A DNA stretch of 64,000 nucleotides from Nocardioides houyundeii (GCF_002865585.1 NZ_CP025581.1:744001-808000); one strand, 5' to 3'. Shown: positions 18,976 to 31,372, counted from the stretch's first letter. The notes: a model not told the origin generated them from the letters alone. Program-made: numbers and translations.

Positions 18976-19757
18976 GTGTCCGAAGTCCTGACCGTCGAGC
19001 GTGAGGGCCACGTCGAGACCTGGACCCTCAACATGCCCGAGAAGCGCAACCCCATCTCGGGCGCCGACGTGGTCGAGGCGTTCGTGGCCAACACGGGCCG
19101 GGTCGAGCTCGACCTGGACGTCCGCTGCGTCATCCTCACCGGCTCCGGCTCGGCGTTCTCCGCCGGTGGCGACGTGCAGGCGATGGCGGATGGTGAGGGG
19201 ATGTTCGGCGGATCGCCGTTCGAGCAGCGCAACGGCTACCGCCAGGGTATCCAGCGGATCCCGCTGGCGATGCAGGCGTGCGAGGTGCCGATGATCGCGG
19301 CCGTCAACGGGGCGGCAGTGGGTGCGGGGTGCGACCTGGCCCTGATGTGCGACCTGCGGATCGCCTCGGAGAAGGCGTTCTTCGCCGAGTCCTTCGCCCA
19401 GCTCGGGCTGATCCCGGGCGACGGCGGCGCGTGGCTGCTCAGCCGCGCGATCGGGCCGGCCCGGGCGGCCGAGATGGCGCTGACCGGGGACCGGGTCGAC
19501 GCCGCGACCGCGCTGGAGTGGGGTCTGGTCTCCCGGGTCACCGCCCCGAGGACCTGATGGACGAGGCCCGGTCGCTCGCCGCGCGGGTGGCCAAGAACCC
19601 CGCGCACGCCCTGCGGATGGCCAAGAAGCTGCTGCGCGAGTCCCAGCAGCGCGACCTGGCCGGGGTGCTGGAGCTGAGCGCGGCCTACCAGGCGCTGGCC
19701 CACCACACCGACGAGCACCGCGCCGCGGTGGACGCCTTCGTCAACCGCCGGCGCTGA
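18976..19757 (+). pseudogene. Enoyl-CoA hydratase with single-base frameshift
   Basis: A second crotonase gene, read in two frames. The GTG start at 18976 (GAGGAG upstream) gives a normal protein with GSGSAFSAGGDVQAM and AAVNGAAVGAGCDLALMCDLR, up to GLVSRVTAP. There the frame stops at 19557. The missing C-terminus (EDLMDEARSLAARVAKNPAHA...) continues in the +1 frame to 19757. Adding one C to the CCCC run at 19544-19547 restores a 260-residue protein of normal length. With four similar breaks elsewhere in this sequence, a sequencing error is the likeliest cause. It would act in the same beta-oxidation cluster. Confidence 0.85.
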
Positions 19758-19878
19758 GCGCTCCCGGCGGACCTCGTCCGAGAGGCGGATGCCCCGAGCT
19801 GGATGTGGCGCCGGTCACCTATTGAGTGATATGATGCGCATAGATACGCGCGCCTTTCTACGATCAGGAGACAGCGGC

Positions 19879-20544
19879 ATGACGGAACTGAGCACGCAGA
19901 CGATCGCCATCCTCGGCGGCACCGGACCCCAGGGGCGGGGCCTGGCGCGTCGCTTCGCCACCGCCGGCCTGACCGTGGTCCTCGGCAGCCGGGCCGCGGA
20001 GAAGGCCGAGCACGCCGCCGCCGAGCTGGCTGAGGCCACCGGTGGGGCCGTCACCGGGGCGGCCAACGCCGACGCCGCCGCGGCTGGCGACCTGGTGCTG
20101 GTCGTGGTGCCGTGGGACGGTCACGCCGAGCTGCTGCGCGAGCTGAAGCCCCACCTGGACGGCAAGATCGTGGTGGACTGCGTCAACCCGCTGGGGTTCG
20201 ACAAGCAGGGCGCCTATGCGCTGCCCGTCGAGGAGGGGTCCGCCACCCAGCAGGCGGCCGCGATCCTGACCGAGTCCACCGTGGTGGGCGCCTTCCACAA
20301 CGTCAGTGCCGTGCTGCTGGAGGACCCCGAGGTCTCCTCGGTGGACACCGACGTGCTGGTGCTCGGTGACGAGCGCGAGGCCACAGACCTGGTCCAGGCG
20401 CTGGCCGACGCGGTGCCCGGCATGCGCGGGGTGTACGCCGGTCGCCGGCGCAACGCCCACCAGGTCGAGGCGCTGACCGCCAACCTGATCGCGATCAACC
20501 GCCGTTACAAGGCGCACGCAGGGGTCCGCATCACCGATGTCTGA
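19879..20544 (+). CDS. npdG: F420-dependent NADP reductase
   Basis: A 221-residue Rossmann protein of the NPD/F420H2:NADP+ oxidoreductase family (NpdG/Fno). It opens TIAILGGTGPQGRGLARRFA with a glycine-rich loop, then VLGSRAAEKAEHAA for NADP phosphate recognition, and LVVVPWDGHAELL, IVVDCVNPLGFDKQG and VVGAFHNVSA. It moves hydride between NADPH and F420, supplying reduced F420 to F420-dependent enzymes. The start is fixed by CAGGAG upstream of 19879. It overlaps cofC by 8 bp, linking F420 reduction and F420 synthesis in one transcript. Confidence 0.9.
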   Translation: MTELSTQTIAILGGTGPQGRGLARRFATAGLTVVLGSRAAEKAEHAAAELAEATGGAVTGAANADAAAAGDLVLVVVPWDGHAELLRELKPHLDGKIVVDCVNPLGFDKQGAYALPVEEGSATQQAAAILTESTVVGAFHNVSAVLLEDPEVSSVDTDVLVLGDEREATDLVQALADAVPGMRGVYAGRRRNAHQVEALTANLIAINRRYKAHAGVRITDV

Positions 20545-21199
20545 CCGGAGGACGTCGGGCGAGCCCCTCTCCCTGGTCATCCCGGTCAAGGAGACCTGGC
20601 GGGCCAAGTCCCGCCTGGCGCTGGACCCGGCGGTCAGGCCCCTGGTGGCTCGGCGGGTGGCCCTGGCCACCACCCAGGCCGCCCTGGACGCGACCGCCGT
20701 GGGCACGGTGTGGGTGGTGACCCGGGACCAGCAGGTGGCCGCCCTGGTGCGCGAGCTCGGCGCCCGGGTGGTGCCGGAGGTGGGCGTCTCGGGGCTCAAC
20801 GCCGCCGCGGACCTCGGCCGTCGCGCCGCCCTCGACTCCCGTCCGCACGCGCCGGTGGGGATCCTGGTCGCCGACCTGCCGCTGCTCCGGTCGGCCGACC
20901 TCGACCTCGCGGTCGCGGAGTTCCGCAGCCACGGGGAGCCGATGCGGGTCTCGGACCACCACGACGTCGGCACCACGCTGCTGGTGCAGGGACCGCGGGA
21001 CTGGCCCGGCATCGGCTTCGGGGGCCGCTCCGCCGAGCTCCATCTCCGGCTGGGCTACCGGCCCTGGGCGGCCGCGCCCGACGGGCTGCGCCGCGACCTG
21101 GACACCCTCGACGACCTGGCCCTGGTCCGCGCGCGCTCCGACGACACCGCCCGTACCCTGCGCGACCTGGTGCCCCGGCTCGGCCCCGCCTCGGTCTGA
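20537..21199 (+). CDS. cofC: 2-phospho-L-lactate (phosphoenolpyruvate) guanylyltransferase CofC/FbiD
   Basis: A 220-residue nucleotidyltransferase of the CofC family. LVIPVKETWRAKSRL at residues ~13-27 matches the family's VIPVKxxxxAKSRL opening; GLNAAADLGRR and GILVADLPLL carry conserved nucleotide-binding segments, and RDLDTLDDLALV is typical near the C-terminus. It activates phosphoenolpyruvate or 2-phospho-lactate with GTP in an early step of coenzyme F420 biosynthesis. The ATG at 20537 lies within the end of npdG. It is convergent with the LacI gene. Its presence argues that this organism makes F420 itself. Confidence 0.88.
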   Translation: MSDRRTSGEPLSLVIPVKETWRAKSRLALDPAVRPLVARRVALATTQAALDATAVGTVWVVTRDQQVAALVRELGARVVPEVGVSGLNAAADLGRRAALDSRPHAPVGILVADLPLLRSADLDLAVAEFRSHGEPMRVSDHHDVGTTLLVQGPRDWPGIGFGGRSAELHLRLGYRPWAAAPDGLRRDLDTLDDLALVRARSDDTARTLRDLVPRLGPASV

Positions 21200-21205
21200 G
21201 CGGGC

Positions 21206-22230
21206 TCAGGCGCTCTCGCGCCGCACCAGCGTGGGCGGGATGATCACCTTCATCGGCCGGGCGCTCCCGGAGGCGTCGATCTGCTCCAGCAGCAGGCGGG
21301 TGGCCCGTTCGGCCATCTCCTCCACGGGCTGCCGCATCGTGGTCAGCGGCGGGGTGGTGCGCTCGGCGACGCCCAGGTCGTCGTAGCCGACCACCGCGAC
21401 GTCGTCGGGGACGCGCCGTCCCGAGGCCCTCAGCACCCGAAGCGCGCCCGTGGCCATCAGGTCCGAGGCCACCACCAGCCCGTCCAGGTCCGGGTGCGCG
21501 GCGAGCAGCGCCTCGGTGGCCCGCTCGCCGCTCTCGGCGGTGAAGTCGCCGTGCTCGACGGCGTCGTCGGCGAGTCCGGCCCCGGCCATCGCCTGCCGCC
21601 ACCCGGTGAGCCGGTCCTGGCCGGCGGCCATGTCGCGCGGGCCGGCGACGGTGCCGATCCGGCGGCACCCCCGGTCCACCAGCACCTGGGTGGCCTCCCG
21701 GGCCCCGCTGGTGTTGTCCACGTCGACGTAGGCCACCCGGTCGCCGCCCGCCCACGGCCGGCCGCCGAAGACGCACGGCAGGTCCAGCTCGGCCAGCTGC
21801 TCGGCGAGGCCGTCGTCGCGGTGGTGGGAGACCACCAGGGCGCCGTCGACGTGCCGGTTGCGCAGGTAGCGCAGGGTCCGGGCGGTCGAGGCGCCCGGCC
21901 GGGACAGCAGCAGCACCAGCTGCAGGTCCCGCTCGCCCAGCACCCGGGTCACCCCACGCAGGGTGCCGGCGAAGAACGGGTCGGAGAAGACCCGCTCGTC
22001 CGGCTCCGGGACCACCACGGCCACCGAGTCGGTACGCCGGGTGACCAGGCTGCGGGCCGCCGGGTTGGGCAGGTAGCCGAGGCTGCGCACCGCCGCGTCC
22101 ACCGACGCCTGGGCCTTCGCGCTGACCCGCTGGCCGCCGTTGATCGCGCGCGACGCCGTGGCCCGGGACACCCCCGCCACCTGCGCCACCTCGTCCAGGG
22201 TGGGCGACCCGTTCGACCCGTTCACGGGCC

Positions 22231-22234
<4 letters not shown>
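21206..22234 (-). CDS. LacI-family regulator, CebR-like
   Basis: A 342-residue LacI-family repressor. The N-terminal helix-turn-helix reads PTLDEVAQVAGVSRATASRAING at residues ~11-33, with the hinge helix PNPAARSLVTRRT. A periplasmic-binding-type sugar domain follows (SDPFFAGTLRGVTRVLGERDLQLVL, VVGYDDLGVAERTTPPLTT). The GTG start at 22234 overlaps the glucosidase stop by 4 bp, making it the last gene of the sugar operon. Two palindromes like the Streptomyces CebR site precede the operon and the divergent ATPase gene. It probably represses both and is released by a glucoside such as cellobiose (inferred from CebR). Confidence 0.9.
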
Positions 22235-23710
<1,476 letters not shown>

Positions 23711-23714
<4 letters not shown>

Positions 23715-24529
23715 CCCTTGACGGCTCCTTGCATGATGCCGGCGACCAGCTGGCGACCGGTGAGGACGAACAGGGCGAGCAGCGGGAGGGAGGCGAGCGT
23801 GGTGCCGGCCAGCACCAGGCTGTAGTCGACGTAGTAACCGCTCTGCAGCTGCTGGAGGGCGATCTGCACCGTCGGGTTGCTCGCCGGGAGCACGATCAGC
23901 GGCCAGAAGAAGTCGGTCCAGGTGGCCATGAAGGTGAACAGCCACAGGATGGCCGCGGCGGGCCGGGCCGCGGGGACCGCGACGTTCCAGAACGTCCGGG
24001 CCATCGAGCACCCGTCCATCCGGGCCGCCTCGATCAGCTCGTCCGGCACCGCGTCGAGCAGGTACTGGCGCATGAAGAAGACCCCGAACGCGGTCACCAT
24101 GCCGGGCACGATCAGCGCCCACATCGATCCCACCCACCCCAGCTTGGCCATCACGATGAACAGCGGGATCACCCCGAGCTGGGTGGGCACGGCCAGGGTG
24201 GCGACCACGAAGACCATCAGGGGGTTGCGGCCCCGGAAGGCCAGCTTGGCGAAGGCGAAGCCGGCCAGCGTGGAGAAGAAGACCACCGAGGTGGCGACCG
24301 TGCCGGAGACCAGCAGGCTGTTGCCCAGGGCCTTCCAGAACGGCACCGCGTCGATGGCGCGTTGGGCGTTGGCGAGGAAGTGACCGCCCGGGATCAGCGG
24401 CGGGACACGGCTGGAGAGGTCCTCGCGGCGGTGCGAGCCGACCAGGAACGACCAGTAGAGGGGCGCGCAGGAGCCCAGCACGAACGCGGTCAGCAGACCG
24501 TAGACAGCGAACCCGGGGCGGCGCGTCAT
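23711..24529 (-). CDS. Carbohydrate ABC transporter permease (MalG/CebG type)
   Basis: A 272-residue permease with about six membrane segments. The conserved EAA loop is [24 protein letters not shown], which contacts the ATPase. It is the second inner-membrane subunit of a CUT1-type sugar importer. The start overlaps the stop of the other permease (ATGA), and its stop overlaps the glucosidase start (ATGA), so the operon is tightly coupled. Confidence 0.92.
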
Positions 24530-25581
24530 GGCTTCGCCCCCTGCCGCCGGGCCCGGCCGTGCGGCCTGCCGGCGAGCGACCCGGCCCGTTGGCTGAGCAG
24601 CAGGTTCAGCAGCGCGAAGACGACGATGATCAGGAACAGCAGCCACGCCACGGCCGAGGCCATGCCCAGGTCCCGGACCCGCCAGCCCAGCTCCCACAGG
24701 TACATCGTCAGCGTCTGGTACTGCCGGTCCGAGCCGCCCAGGCCCTGGGTGTCGAAGAGCCGGGGCTCGGCGAAGATCTGGAGGCCGCCGATGGTGGAGG
24801 TGATGATGACGAAGAGCAGCGTGGGTCGGATCATCGGCAACGTGATGGAGGCGAACTGCCGCACCTTGCCGGCACCGTCGAGGGAGGCGGACTCGTAGAG
24901 GTCGCGCGGCACCGCCTGCATCGCGGCCAGGAAGATCAGGGCGTTGTAGCCGGTCCAGCGCCAGTTGACCATCGAGGCGATGGCGACGTGGCTGGCCAGC
25001 GTGTTGACGTGCCAGGCGACGGGGGAGAGCCCGATCGCCTCCAGGCCGGAGTTGACCAGGCCGAAGCGGTCACCGAAGACGTTGCCGAAGATCAGCGCGA
25101 CGGCCGCGGGGGCCACCACGAAGGGGATCAGCACGCTCATCCGCCACAGGGTGCGTCCGCGCAGCCGGGTGTCGAGCAGCCCGGCGAGCACCAGGGCGAT
25201 GAGCACCTGCGGCACCGAGGAGAGCAGGAAGATGCTGATCGTGTTGCGCAGCGCGTTCCAGAAGTAGCGGTCCTCGAGCACCCGGCGGTAGTTGTCGAAC
25301 CCGGTGAACTCGCCCTGCCCGCTGAGCAGGCTCCACTGGTGCAGCGAGACCCAGGCGGTGTAGAGCAGGGGGAACAGCCCCACCAGCGCGAAGAGCACGA
25401 AGAACGGCGAGATGTAGAGGTAGGGGGAGAGCCGGGCGTCCCACCGCGAGACGCGCGAGCGCCACGGCGTACGACGGGTGGGCCCGCCGGTCCCGGCCGC
25501 GTCGGGTCGGGTGCCCCCGGTCGGGGACGCCGGTCCTGCGGCGTCCCCGACCGGCGGCACGGGGTGGGTGTCGGTCCTCAC
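24526..25581 (-). CDS. Carbohydrate ABC transporter permease (MalF/CebF type)
   Basis: A 351-residue permease. A ~55-residue Pro/Gly/Thr-rich cytoplasmic leader precedes about six membrane segments. The EAA loop reads [23 protein letters not shown], as in CUT1 sugar importers, and [25 protein letters not shown] is the usual first membrane segment. The GTG start at 25581 is 9 bp after the binding-protein stop, with no strong ribosome binding site, so coupling to the upstream gene is likely. Confidence 0.92.
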   Translation of the reverse strand: MRTDTHPVPPVGDAAGPASPTGGTRPDAAGTGGPTRRTPWRSRVSRWDARLSPYLYISPFFVLFALVGLFPLLYTAWVSLHQWSLLSGQGEFTGFDNYRRVLEDRYFWNALRNTISIFLLSSVPQVLIALVLAGLLDTRLRGRTLWRMSVLIPFVVAPAAVALIFGNVFGDRFGLVNSGLEAIGLSPVAWHVNTLASHVAIASMVNWRWTGYNALIFLAAMQAVPRDLYESASLDGAGKVRQFASITLPMIRPTLLFVIITSTIGGLQIFAEPRLFDTQGLGGSDRQYQTLTMYLWELGWRVRDLGMASAVAWLLFLIIVVFALLNLLLSQRAGSLAGRPHGRARRQGAKP

Positions 25582-25590
25582 GGGCTCGGG

Positions 25591-26868
25591 TCAGCCCAGA
25601 CGCTCGACGTCGGCCAGGAAGGAGTCCCAGGCCTGCTGCGGGTTCTCCTTGCCCTCGTCGACGCGCTGGATGGCCTGCTGGAAGGCGGTGTTGATGTCGG
25701 CGAACTTCGGGCCCTTGTGCGGGATGAACTCGATCGCCTTGGCGCGCTCGACGAGGATCTCGCCGACCGGGGCGTCGTTGAAGAACTCGCGCGTGTCACC
25801 GGTCACCGCCGGGTCCTCCAGCGCCGCGACCTGGCTGGGGAACGTCGCCTTCGCGGCGTACGCCTTGGCCTGCTGCTCCGGTGCGGTGAGCCACTGGGCC
25901 AGCGCGATGGCCTCCTCCTGGTGCTTGCCCTGGACCGGGACGGTCAGGTAGGAGCCGCCCCACAGCCCGGGGCCGTCGGGGAAGACGTTGGCGATGTCCC
26001 AGCCCTCGACGCCCTCGGCGTTGCCCTCGATGACGCCGAGCATCCAGCCCGGGCAGGCCATGGTGGCGAAGCCGTCCTGCTGGAAGGAGGCGACCCAGTC
26101 CTCGCCCCACTGCACGAGCTTGGTGGACAGTCCTTCCTGGGACAGCGAGGTGACGGTGTCGAAGATCTGCTTGACCTCGGGGTTGTCCGCGGCGATGACG
26201 TTGTCGTCCTCGTCCTCGAAGGTGTACTCGGTCTGGTTGATCATCGCCTGCGCGGTGGCGCCCGAGGCGTCGTACCAGGCGACGTCCGGCATCTTCTTGA
26301 CGAACTCCCGGCCCGCGTCGAAGTAGTCGTCCCAGGTGGTGAACATCTTGGCGACCTGCTCGCGGTCGTCTGGCATGCCGGCCTTCTTCAGCAGGTCGGC
26401 GCGGTAGCAGATGCCCTCCGGCCCGATGTCGGTGCCGTAGCCCATCAGCCTGCCGTCGTCGGTGGTGGCGGCCTCGGTCTTCCAGTCCAGCCAGCGCCCC
26501 TCGACCTCAGGGTCGGAGAGGTCCGCGAAGGCGTCGGACTCCTGCTTCAGGGCAGCCAGCCAGTCGACCTCGATGGCCTCGATGTCGGAGAGCCCGGAGC
26601 CCGCGGCGAGCTTGGTGTAGAGGTTGTCCTGGTGCTCGTTGGCCGTGCCGGCCTTCTTCTGCTCCACCACCACGTCGTCCTGCATGGCGTTGTACTCGTC
26701 GATGAGTCCCTCGTAGCCGAACTCGTTGAAGGTAGCCACGGTGAGCTTGATCTTGCCGTCGCTCGTCTCGTCACCGTCGTCCCCGCCGCACGCGGCCGTG
26801 GCCGCGAGCATGAGCGCCACCAGGGCGCCCGTGGCGACGCGGGTCCGTCGCCTCTTCGTTGTCTGCAC
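25591..26868 (-). CDS. Sugar ABC transporter substrate-binding lipoprotein (CebE-like)
   Basis: A 425-residue binding protein. The N-terminus is a basic, hydrophobic signal with lipobox ATAAC around residue 28, followed by an acidic linker and a solute-binding protein family 1 fold (MLGVIEGNAEGVEGWDIANVFPDGPG, then LWGGSYLTVP). I chose the GTG at 26868, which has CAGGAGACCACG upstream, over the in-frame ATG at 26916, because the latter lies in the operator. It captures the sugar outside the cell for the two permeases. The ligand is probably a beta-glucoside, judged from the glucosidase in the operon; this is inferred. Confidence 0.9.
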   Translation of the reverse strand: MQTTKRRRTRVATGALVALMLAATAACGGDDGDETSDGKIKLTVATFNEFGYEGLIDEYNAMQDDVVVEQKKAGTANEHQDNLYTKLAAGSGLSDIEAIEVDWLAALKQESDAFADLSDPEVEGRWLDWKTEAATTDDGRLMGYGTDIGPEGICYRADLLKKAGMPDDREQVAKMFTTWDDYFDAGREFVKKMPDVAWYDASGATAQAMINQTEYTFEDEDDNVIAADNPEVKQIFDTVTSLSQEGLSTKLVQWGEDWVASFQQDGFATMACPGWMLGVIEGNAEGVEGWDIANVFPDGPGLWGGSYLTVPVQGKHQEEAIALAQWLTAPEQQAKAYAAKATFPSQVAALEDPAVTGDTREFFNDAPVGEILVERAKAIEFIPHKGPKFADINTAFQQAIQRVDEGKENPQQAWDSFLADVERLG

Positions 26869-26915
26869 CGTGGTCTCCTGACGTCGTGGTGGTGGCGCTT
26901 GCCGGGTGAGATCCA

Positions 26916-26929
26916 TGGAAGCGCTTCCA
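26916..26929. promoter_or_regulatory. LacI-type operator of the sugar operon
   Basis: Perfect 14-bp palindrome TGGAAGCGCTTCCA, 47 bp upstream of the binding-protein start. It has the CG-centred layout of LacI-family operators and differs from the Streptomyces CebR consensus TGGGAGCGCTCCCA by one base per arm. The LacI gene ending the operon is the likely ligand. Confidence 0.82.
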
Positions 26930-26960
26930 CTCTCTTCTCCCAGGCACCATGACAGGCGTC

Positions 26961-26972
26961 ACATCTAGATGT
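26961..26972. promoter_or_regulatory. Palindrome ACATCTAGATGT between the two LacI operators
   Basis: A perfect 12-bp palindrome in the divergent intergenic space, with a partial echo GTAGATGTGC at 26992. It is AT-richer than its surroundings and could mark a promoter or another regulator's site. No regulator is known to me for it. Confidence 0.4.
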
Positions 26973-27003
26973 CAATGCTGGCGTAGATGTGCTCATCAAA
27001 ATG

Positions 27004-27017
27004 TGAGAGCGCTTCCA
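27004..27017. promoter_or_regulatory. Second LacI-type operator, before the ATPase gene
   Basis: TGAGAGCGCTTCCA matches the upstream operator at 12 of 14 positions and sits 87 bp before the ATPase start, 88 bp from the first site. The divergent promoters are probably co-repressed by the same regulator. Confidence 0.7.
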
Positions 27018-27103
27018 CTAGACGGCTGGTCCTCCGCGTCGTACCGTGGCTGGGGGAGTCTCCGGCAGCGCGTTGGAGACCTCGGCGAAGGGAACCAGGC
27101 GAC

Positions 27104-28195
<1,092 letters not shown>

Positions 28196-28210
28196 GCGAG
28201 GTGCTGCGCG

Positions 28211-28230
28211 ACGCCTCCGGCCGGAGGCGT
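28211..28230. terminator. Hairpin after the ATPase gene
   Basis: Perfect 20-bp inverted repeat ACGCCTCCGGCCGGAGGCGT (stem folding around CCGG), 15 bp downstream of the ATPase stop. There is no U-tract, as is usual in actinobacterial terminators. Confidence 0.55.
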
Positions 28231-28293
28231 GCCACGGTGCGCCACTGTGCGCAATGCCGCGCCACCGGGCCGCGACAGCGTTAGCGTTCACCT

Positions 28294-28914
28294 GTGCGGA
28301 CGGACTGGGTTCCTGTCTCCGCGGCCGCCCTGGTCACCGGGGCCACCGCGTTGTTCGTCGGCGCGCAGCTGACCCCTCGACCCAGCGGGGACGGTGAGCT
28401 GCTGCGCCTGGCCGGCGAGCACACCGACCGGTCGGGGGTCCTGGCGGTGCTGCTCACGGTCTCCGCGATCGGCCTGGTCATCGGCGTGCCCTCCCTGTTC
28501 ACCCTCTTCCAGCGGCAGGGGTTCCACACCGGCCTGTGCGCGGCGGTGCTGCTCTCCGTCGGCGCGGTGCTGCTCGCGGCCTTCGCCCAGGTGCTCGTCG
28601 TCTTCCGCAGTCTCACCGTGCACGACGCCGTCACCCCGGAGGCGATCGCGGCGGTGGCCGGCAACGGCCTCCAGCAGTCGATGCTGCTCGGCGGGTTCGC
28701 GGTCTTCTACCTCGGCGAGCTGCTGCTCGCCCTCGCCCTGCTGCGCGCGCGCACCACGCCGGTGTGGGTCCCGTGGGCGTTCGTGCTGCACGTGGTGTGC
28801 GGGCCGCTCGGGCAGGCGGTGCTGCCCCAGGGATGGCGCGGACTGGGCTCGGTCCTCATGGTCGCCGGCTTCGCCGGGGTCGCGGTGGCGGCCAACCAGC
28901 AGGGCCGCGGCTGA
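28294..28914 (+). CDS. Hypothetical membrane protein
   Basis: A 206-residue protein with about six hydrophobic segments (VPVSAAALVTGATALFVGA, VLAVLLTVSAIGLVIGVPSLF, AAVLLSVGAVLLAAFAQVLVVF, and three more). The loops carry no recognisable motif. The start is GTG at 28294; TAGCGT lies 6 bp upstream and may be the -10 of a leaderless transcript. I do not recognise a family with confidence; it resembles small DUF4386-like membrane proteins in size and layout only. Confidence 0.65.
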   Translation: MRTDWVPVSAAALVTGATALFVGAQLTPRPSGDGELLRLAGEHTDRSGVLAVLLTVSAIGLVIGVPSLFTLFQRQGFHTGLCAAVLLSVGAVLLAAFAQVLVVFRSLTVHDAVTPEAIAAVAGNGLQQSMLLGGFAVFYLGELLLALALLRARTTPVWVPWAFVLHVVCGPLGQAVLPQGWRGLGSVLMVAGFAGVAVAANQQGRG

Positions 28915-29006
28915 GCGAAGTCCCGACCCAGACCCCTTGCCGGGGCGGGCCCGTGGCGTGAAGATCGGGGTGGGTCCTCGCGGCCCCCTCATCCTCGGGA
29001 GGACGC

Positions 29007-31202
29007 ATGACGACGAACACCCAGGTCCCGGTGCAGCCTTCGGGGCCCTCGTCCCGGATGTCACCCAGGTCGATGCTCGTCTGGGGCGCCGTCGCGGTGG
29101 TCGGCGCGGTCTGCTGGGTGGTGCTGGCGGTCTCGCGCGGGGAAGAGGTCTCCGCCCTGTGGGTGCTCTTCGCGGCGCTGTGCTCCTACGCCATCGCCTA
29201 CCGGTTCTACGCCCGCTTCATCGCCTACAAGGTGCTCGGCGTGGACGACACCCGGGCCACGCCGGCGGAGCGCCACCAGAACGGGCGCGACTTCGACGTC
29301 ACCGACCGGCACGTGCTCTTCGGCCACCACTTCGCTGCCATCGCCGGCGCCGGGCCCCTGGTCGGACCGGTGCTGGCGGCGCAGATGGGCTACCTGCCCG
29401 GCACCACCTGGATCATCGTCGGGGTGATCCTGGCCGGAGCCGTGCAGGACATGGTGGTGCTGTTCTTCTCGATGCGCCGCGACGGCAAGAGCCTGGGTCA
29501 GATGGTGCGCGAGGAGATCGGCCTGGTCGGCGGGATCGCGGCCCTGATCGCCGTCTTCGCCATCATGATCATCATCCTGGCGGTGCTGGCGCTGGTGGTG
29601 GTCAACGCGCTGGCCGAGTCTCCCTGGGGGGTCTTCTCGATCGGCCTGACCATCCCCATCGCCCTGTTCATGGGGTTCTACCTGCGCCACCTCCGGCCGG
29701 GCCGGGTCTTCGAGGTCACCCTGATCGGGGTGGCGCTGCTGCTCGCGGCCATCGTCGGCGGCGGGTACGTCGACCAGCTGGGGCTCGAGGGGGCGCTCAC
29801 CCTGACCAAGGAGCAGCTCACGCTCGCGCTGGTGGTCTACGGGTTCGTCGCCTCCATCCTGCCGGTGTGGATGCTGCTGACCCCGCGCGACTACCTGTCG
29901 ACGTTCATGAAGGTCGGGGTGATCGTGCTGCTCGCGGTCGGGCTGGTGCTGGCGGCCCCGTCGCTGCAGCAGGAGGCGGTGACCGACTTCGCGCGCGAGG
30001 GCAACGGACCGGTCTTCGCGGGCAAGCTGTTCCCGTTCGTCTTCATCACCATCGCCTGTGGTGCGCTGTCGGGCTTCCACGCGCTCATCTCGTCGGGGAC
30101 CACGCCCAAGATGGTCGCCAAGGAGAGCCAGGTCCGGATGATCGGCTACGGCGGGATGCTGATGGAGTCCTTCGTCGCGATCAGCGCCCTGATCGCGGCC
30201 TGCGTGATCGACCCCGGCATCTACTTCGCCATCAACTCACCCGCCGGAGCGACCGGGGCGGACCCCGCCACGGCGGCGGAGTTCGTGGGCAGCCTGGGGT
30301 TCACCATCACCGCCGACGACCTCCGGGCGGCCGCCGCGGCGGTGGAGGAGCAGACGCTCATCTCCCGCACCGGGGGCGCCCCGACGCTGGCCTTCGGCAT
30401 GTCGCAGGTGTTCACCGACGCGTTCGGCGGCGGGCTGGCGGCCTTCTGGTACCACTTCGCGATCATGTTCGAGGCGCTGTTCATCCTCACCGCCGTCGAC
30501 GCCGGCACCCGGGTCGGGCGGTTCATGCTGCAGGACACCGTCGGCAACCTGTGGCCCCGGTACGCCGACCTCTCCTGGAAGCCGGCGTCGTGGTCGGCCA
30601 GCGCGGTGGTGGTCGGGCTGTGGGGCTACATGCTCTACGTCGGGGTGACCGACCCGCTCGGCGGCATCAACCAGCTCTTCCCGCTCTTCGGCATCGCCAA
30701 CCAGCTCCTCGCCGCCATCGCACTCACCCTGTGCTTCACCCTGCTGATCAAGCACGGCAAGGCCAAGTGGACCTGGGTACCGGGGATCGGCCTGGCCTGG
30801 GACCTGGTCGTCACCATGACCGCCAGCTGGCAGAAGGTCTTCTCCGACAACCCGGCGCTGGGCTACTTCAGCCAGCGCTCCCGCTACGCCGACGCCCGGG
30901 ACGCCGGAGAGCTGCTGGCTCCCGCCACCAACGCCGACGAGATGGACCAGATCATCTTCAACTCCACCCTCAACGGGACCCTGCAGGCGATCTTCGCGGT
31001 CCTGGTGCTGGTGGTGGTGGCCAACGCGGTGGTGGTCTGGGTCAAGGGGGTGCGGGCCGGCGGGCTGCCGACCACCGAGGTGCCGAAGCAGGAGTCGCAG
31101 ATCGTGGCCCCCTCCGACTTCCTGGCGACGGCGGAGGAGAAGCAGGCCGTGCGGGAGTGGGAGGAGCGGCGCCAGCTCGCGGGGACGGGGGAGCGGCCAT
31201 GA
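29007..31202 (+). CDS. cstA: Carbon starvation protein CstA
   Basis: A 731-residue protein with about 16-18 membrane segments. It has the CstA signatures YRFYARFIAYKVLGVDD, FGHHFAAIAGAGPLVGPVLAAQMGYLPG and SGFHALISSGTTPKM. CstA proteins are peptide or pyruvate transporters used in carbon starvation. GGGAGGACGC precedes the ATG. The stop overlaps the start of the YbdD-like gene (ATGA), the usual partner. Confidence 0.95.
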   Translation: MTTNTQVPVQPSGPSSRMSPRSMLVWGAVAVVGAVCWVVLAVSRGEEVSALWVLFAALCSYAIAYRFYARFIAYKVLGVDDTRATPAERHQNGRDFDVTDRHVLFGHHFAAIAGAGPLVGPVLAAQMGYLPGTTWIIVGVILAGAVQDMVVLFFSMRRDGKSLGQMVREEIGLVGGIAALIAVFAIMIIILAVLALVVVNALAESPWGVFSIGLTIPIALFMGFYLRHLRPGRVFEVTLIGVALLLAAIVGGGYVDQLGLEGALTLTKEQLTLALVVYGFVASILPVWMLLTPRDYLSTFMKVGVIVLLAVGLVLAAPSLQQEAVTDFAREGNGPVFAGKLFPFVFITIACGALSGFHALISSGTTPKMVAKESQVRMIGYGGMLMESFVAISALIAACVIDPGIYFAINSPAGATGADPATAAEFVGSLGFTITADDLRAAAAAVEEQTLISRTGGAPTLAFGMSQVFTDAFGGGLAAFWYHFAIMFEALFILTAVDAGTRVGRFMLQDTVGNLWPRYADLSWKPASWSASAVVVGLWGYMLYVGVTDPLGGINQLFPLFGIANQLLAAIALTLCFTLLIKHGKAKWTWVPGIGLAWDLVVTMTASWQKVFSDNPALGYFSQRSRYADARDAGELLAPATNADEMDQIIFNSTLNGTLQAIFAVLVLVVVANAVVVWVKGVRAGGLPTTEVPKQESQIVAPSDFLATAEEKQAVREWEERRQLAGTGERP

Positions 31203-31372
31203 CGGCGCTGTCCCGGCTGCGCTGGTACGTCCGCCAGCTCACCGGCGAGGCCAAGTGGGACGAGTACGTCGCCCAGTGCGGTCGCGCGGACGTGGTACCG
31301 GTCTCGCGTCGGGAGTTCGAGCGGGCCCGGGACCACGAGCGGGAGCACAACCAGGGCGCCCGCTGCTGCTGA
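31199..31372 (+). CDS. YbdD/YjiX family small protein (CstA partner)
   Basis: A 57-residue protein starting at the ATG overlapping the cstA stop. The sequence LRWYVRQLTGEAKWDEYVAQC and SRREFERARDHEREH matches the YbdD/YjiX (DUF466) family, small soluble partners of CstA/BtsT-type transporters. It ends with a Cys-Cys. The 4-bp overlap with cstA, the size and the position all support it. Confidence 0.85.
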   Translation: MTALSRLRWYVRQLTGEAKWDEYVAQCGRADVVPVSRREFERARDHEREHNQGARCC

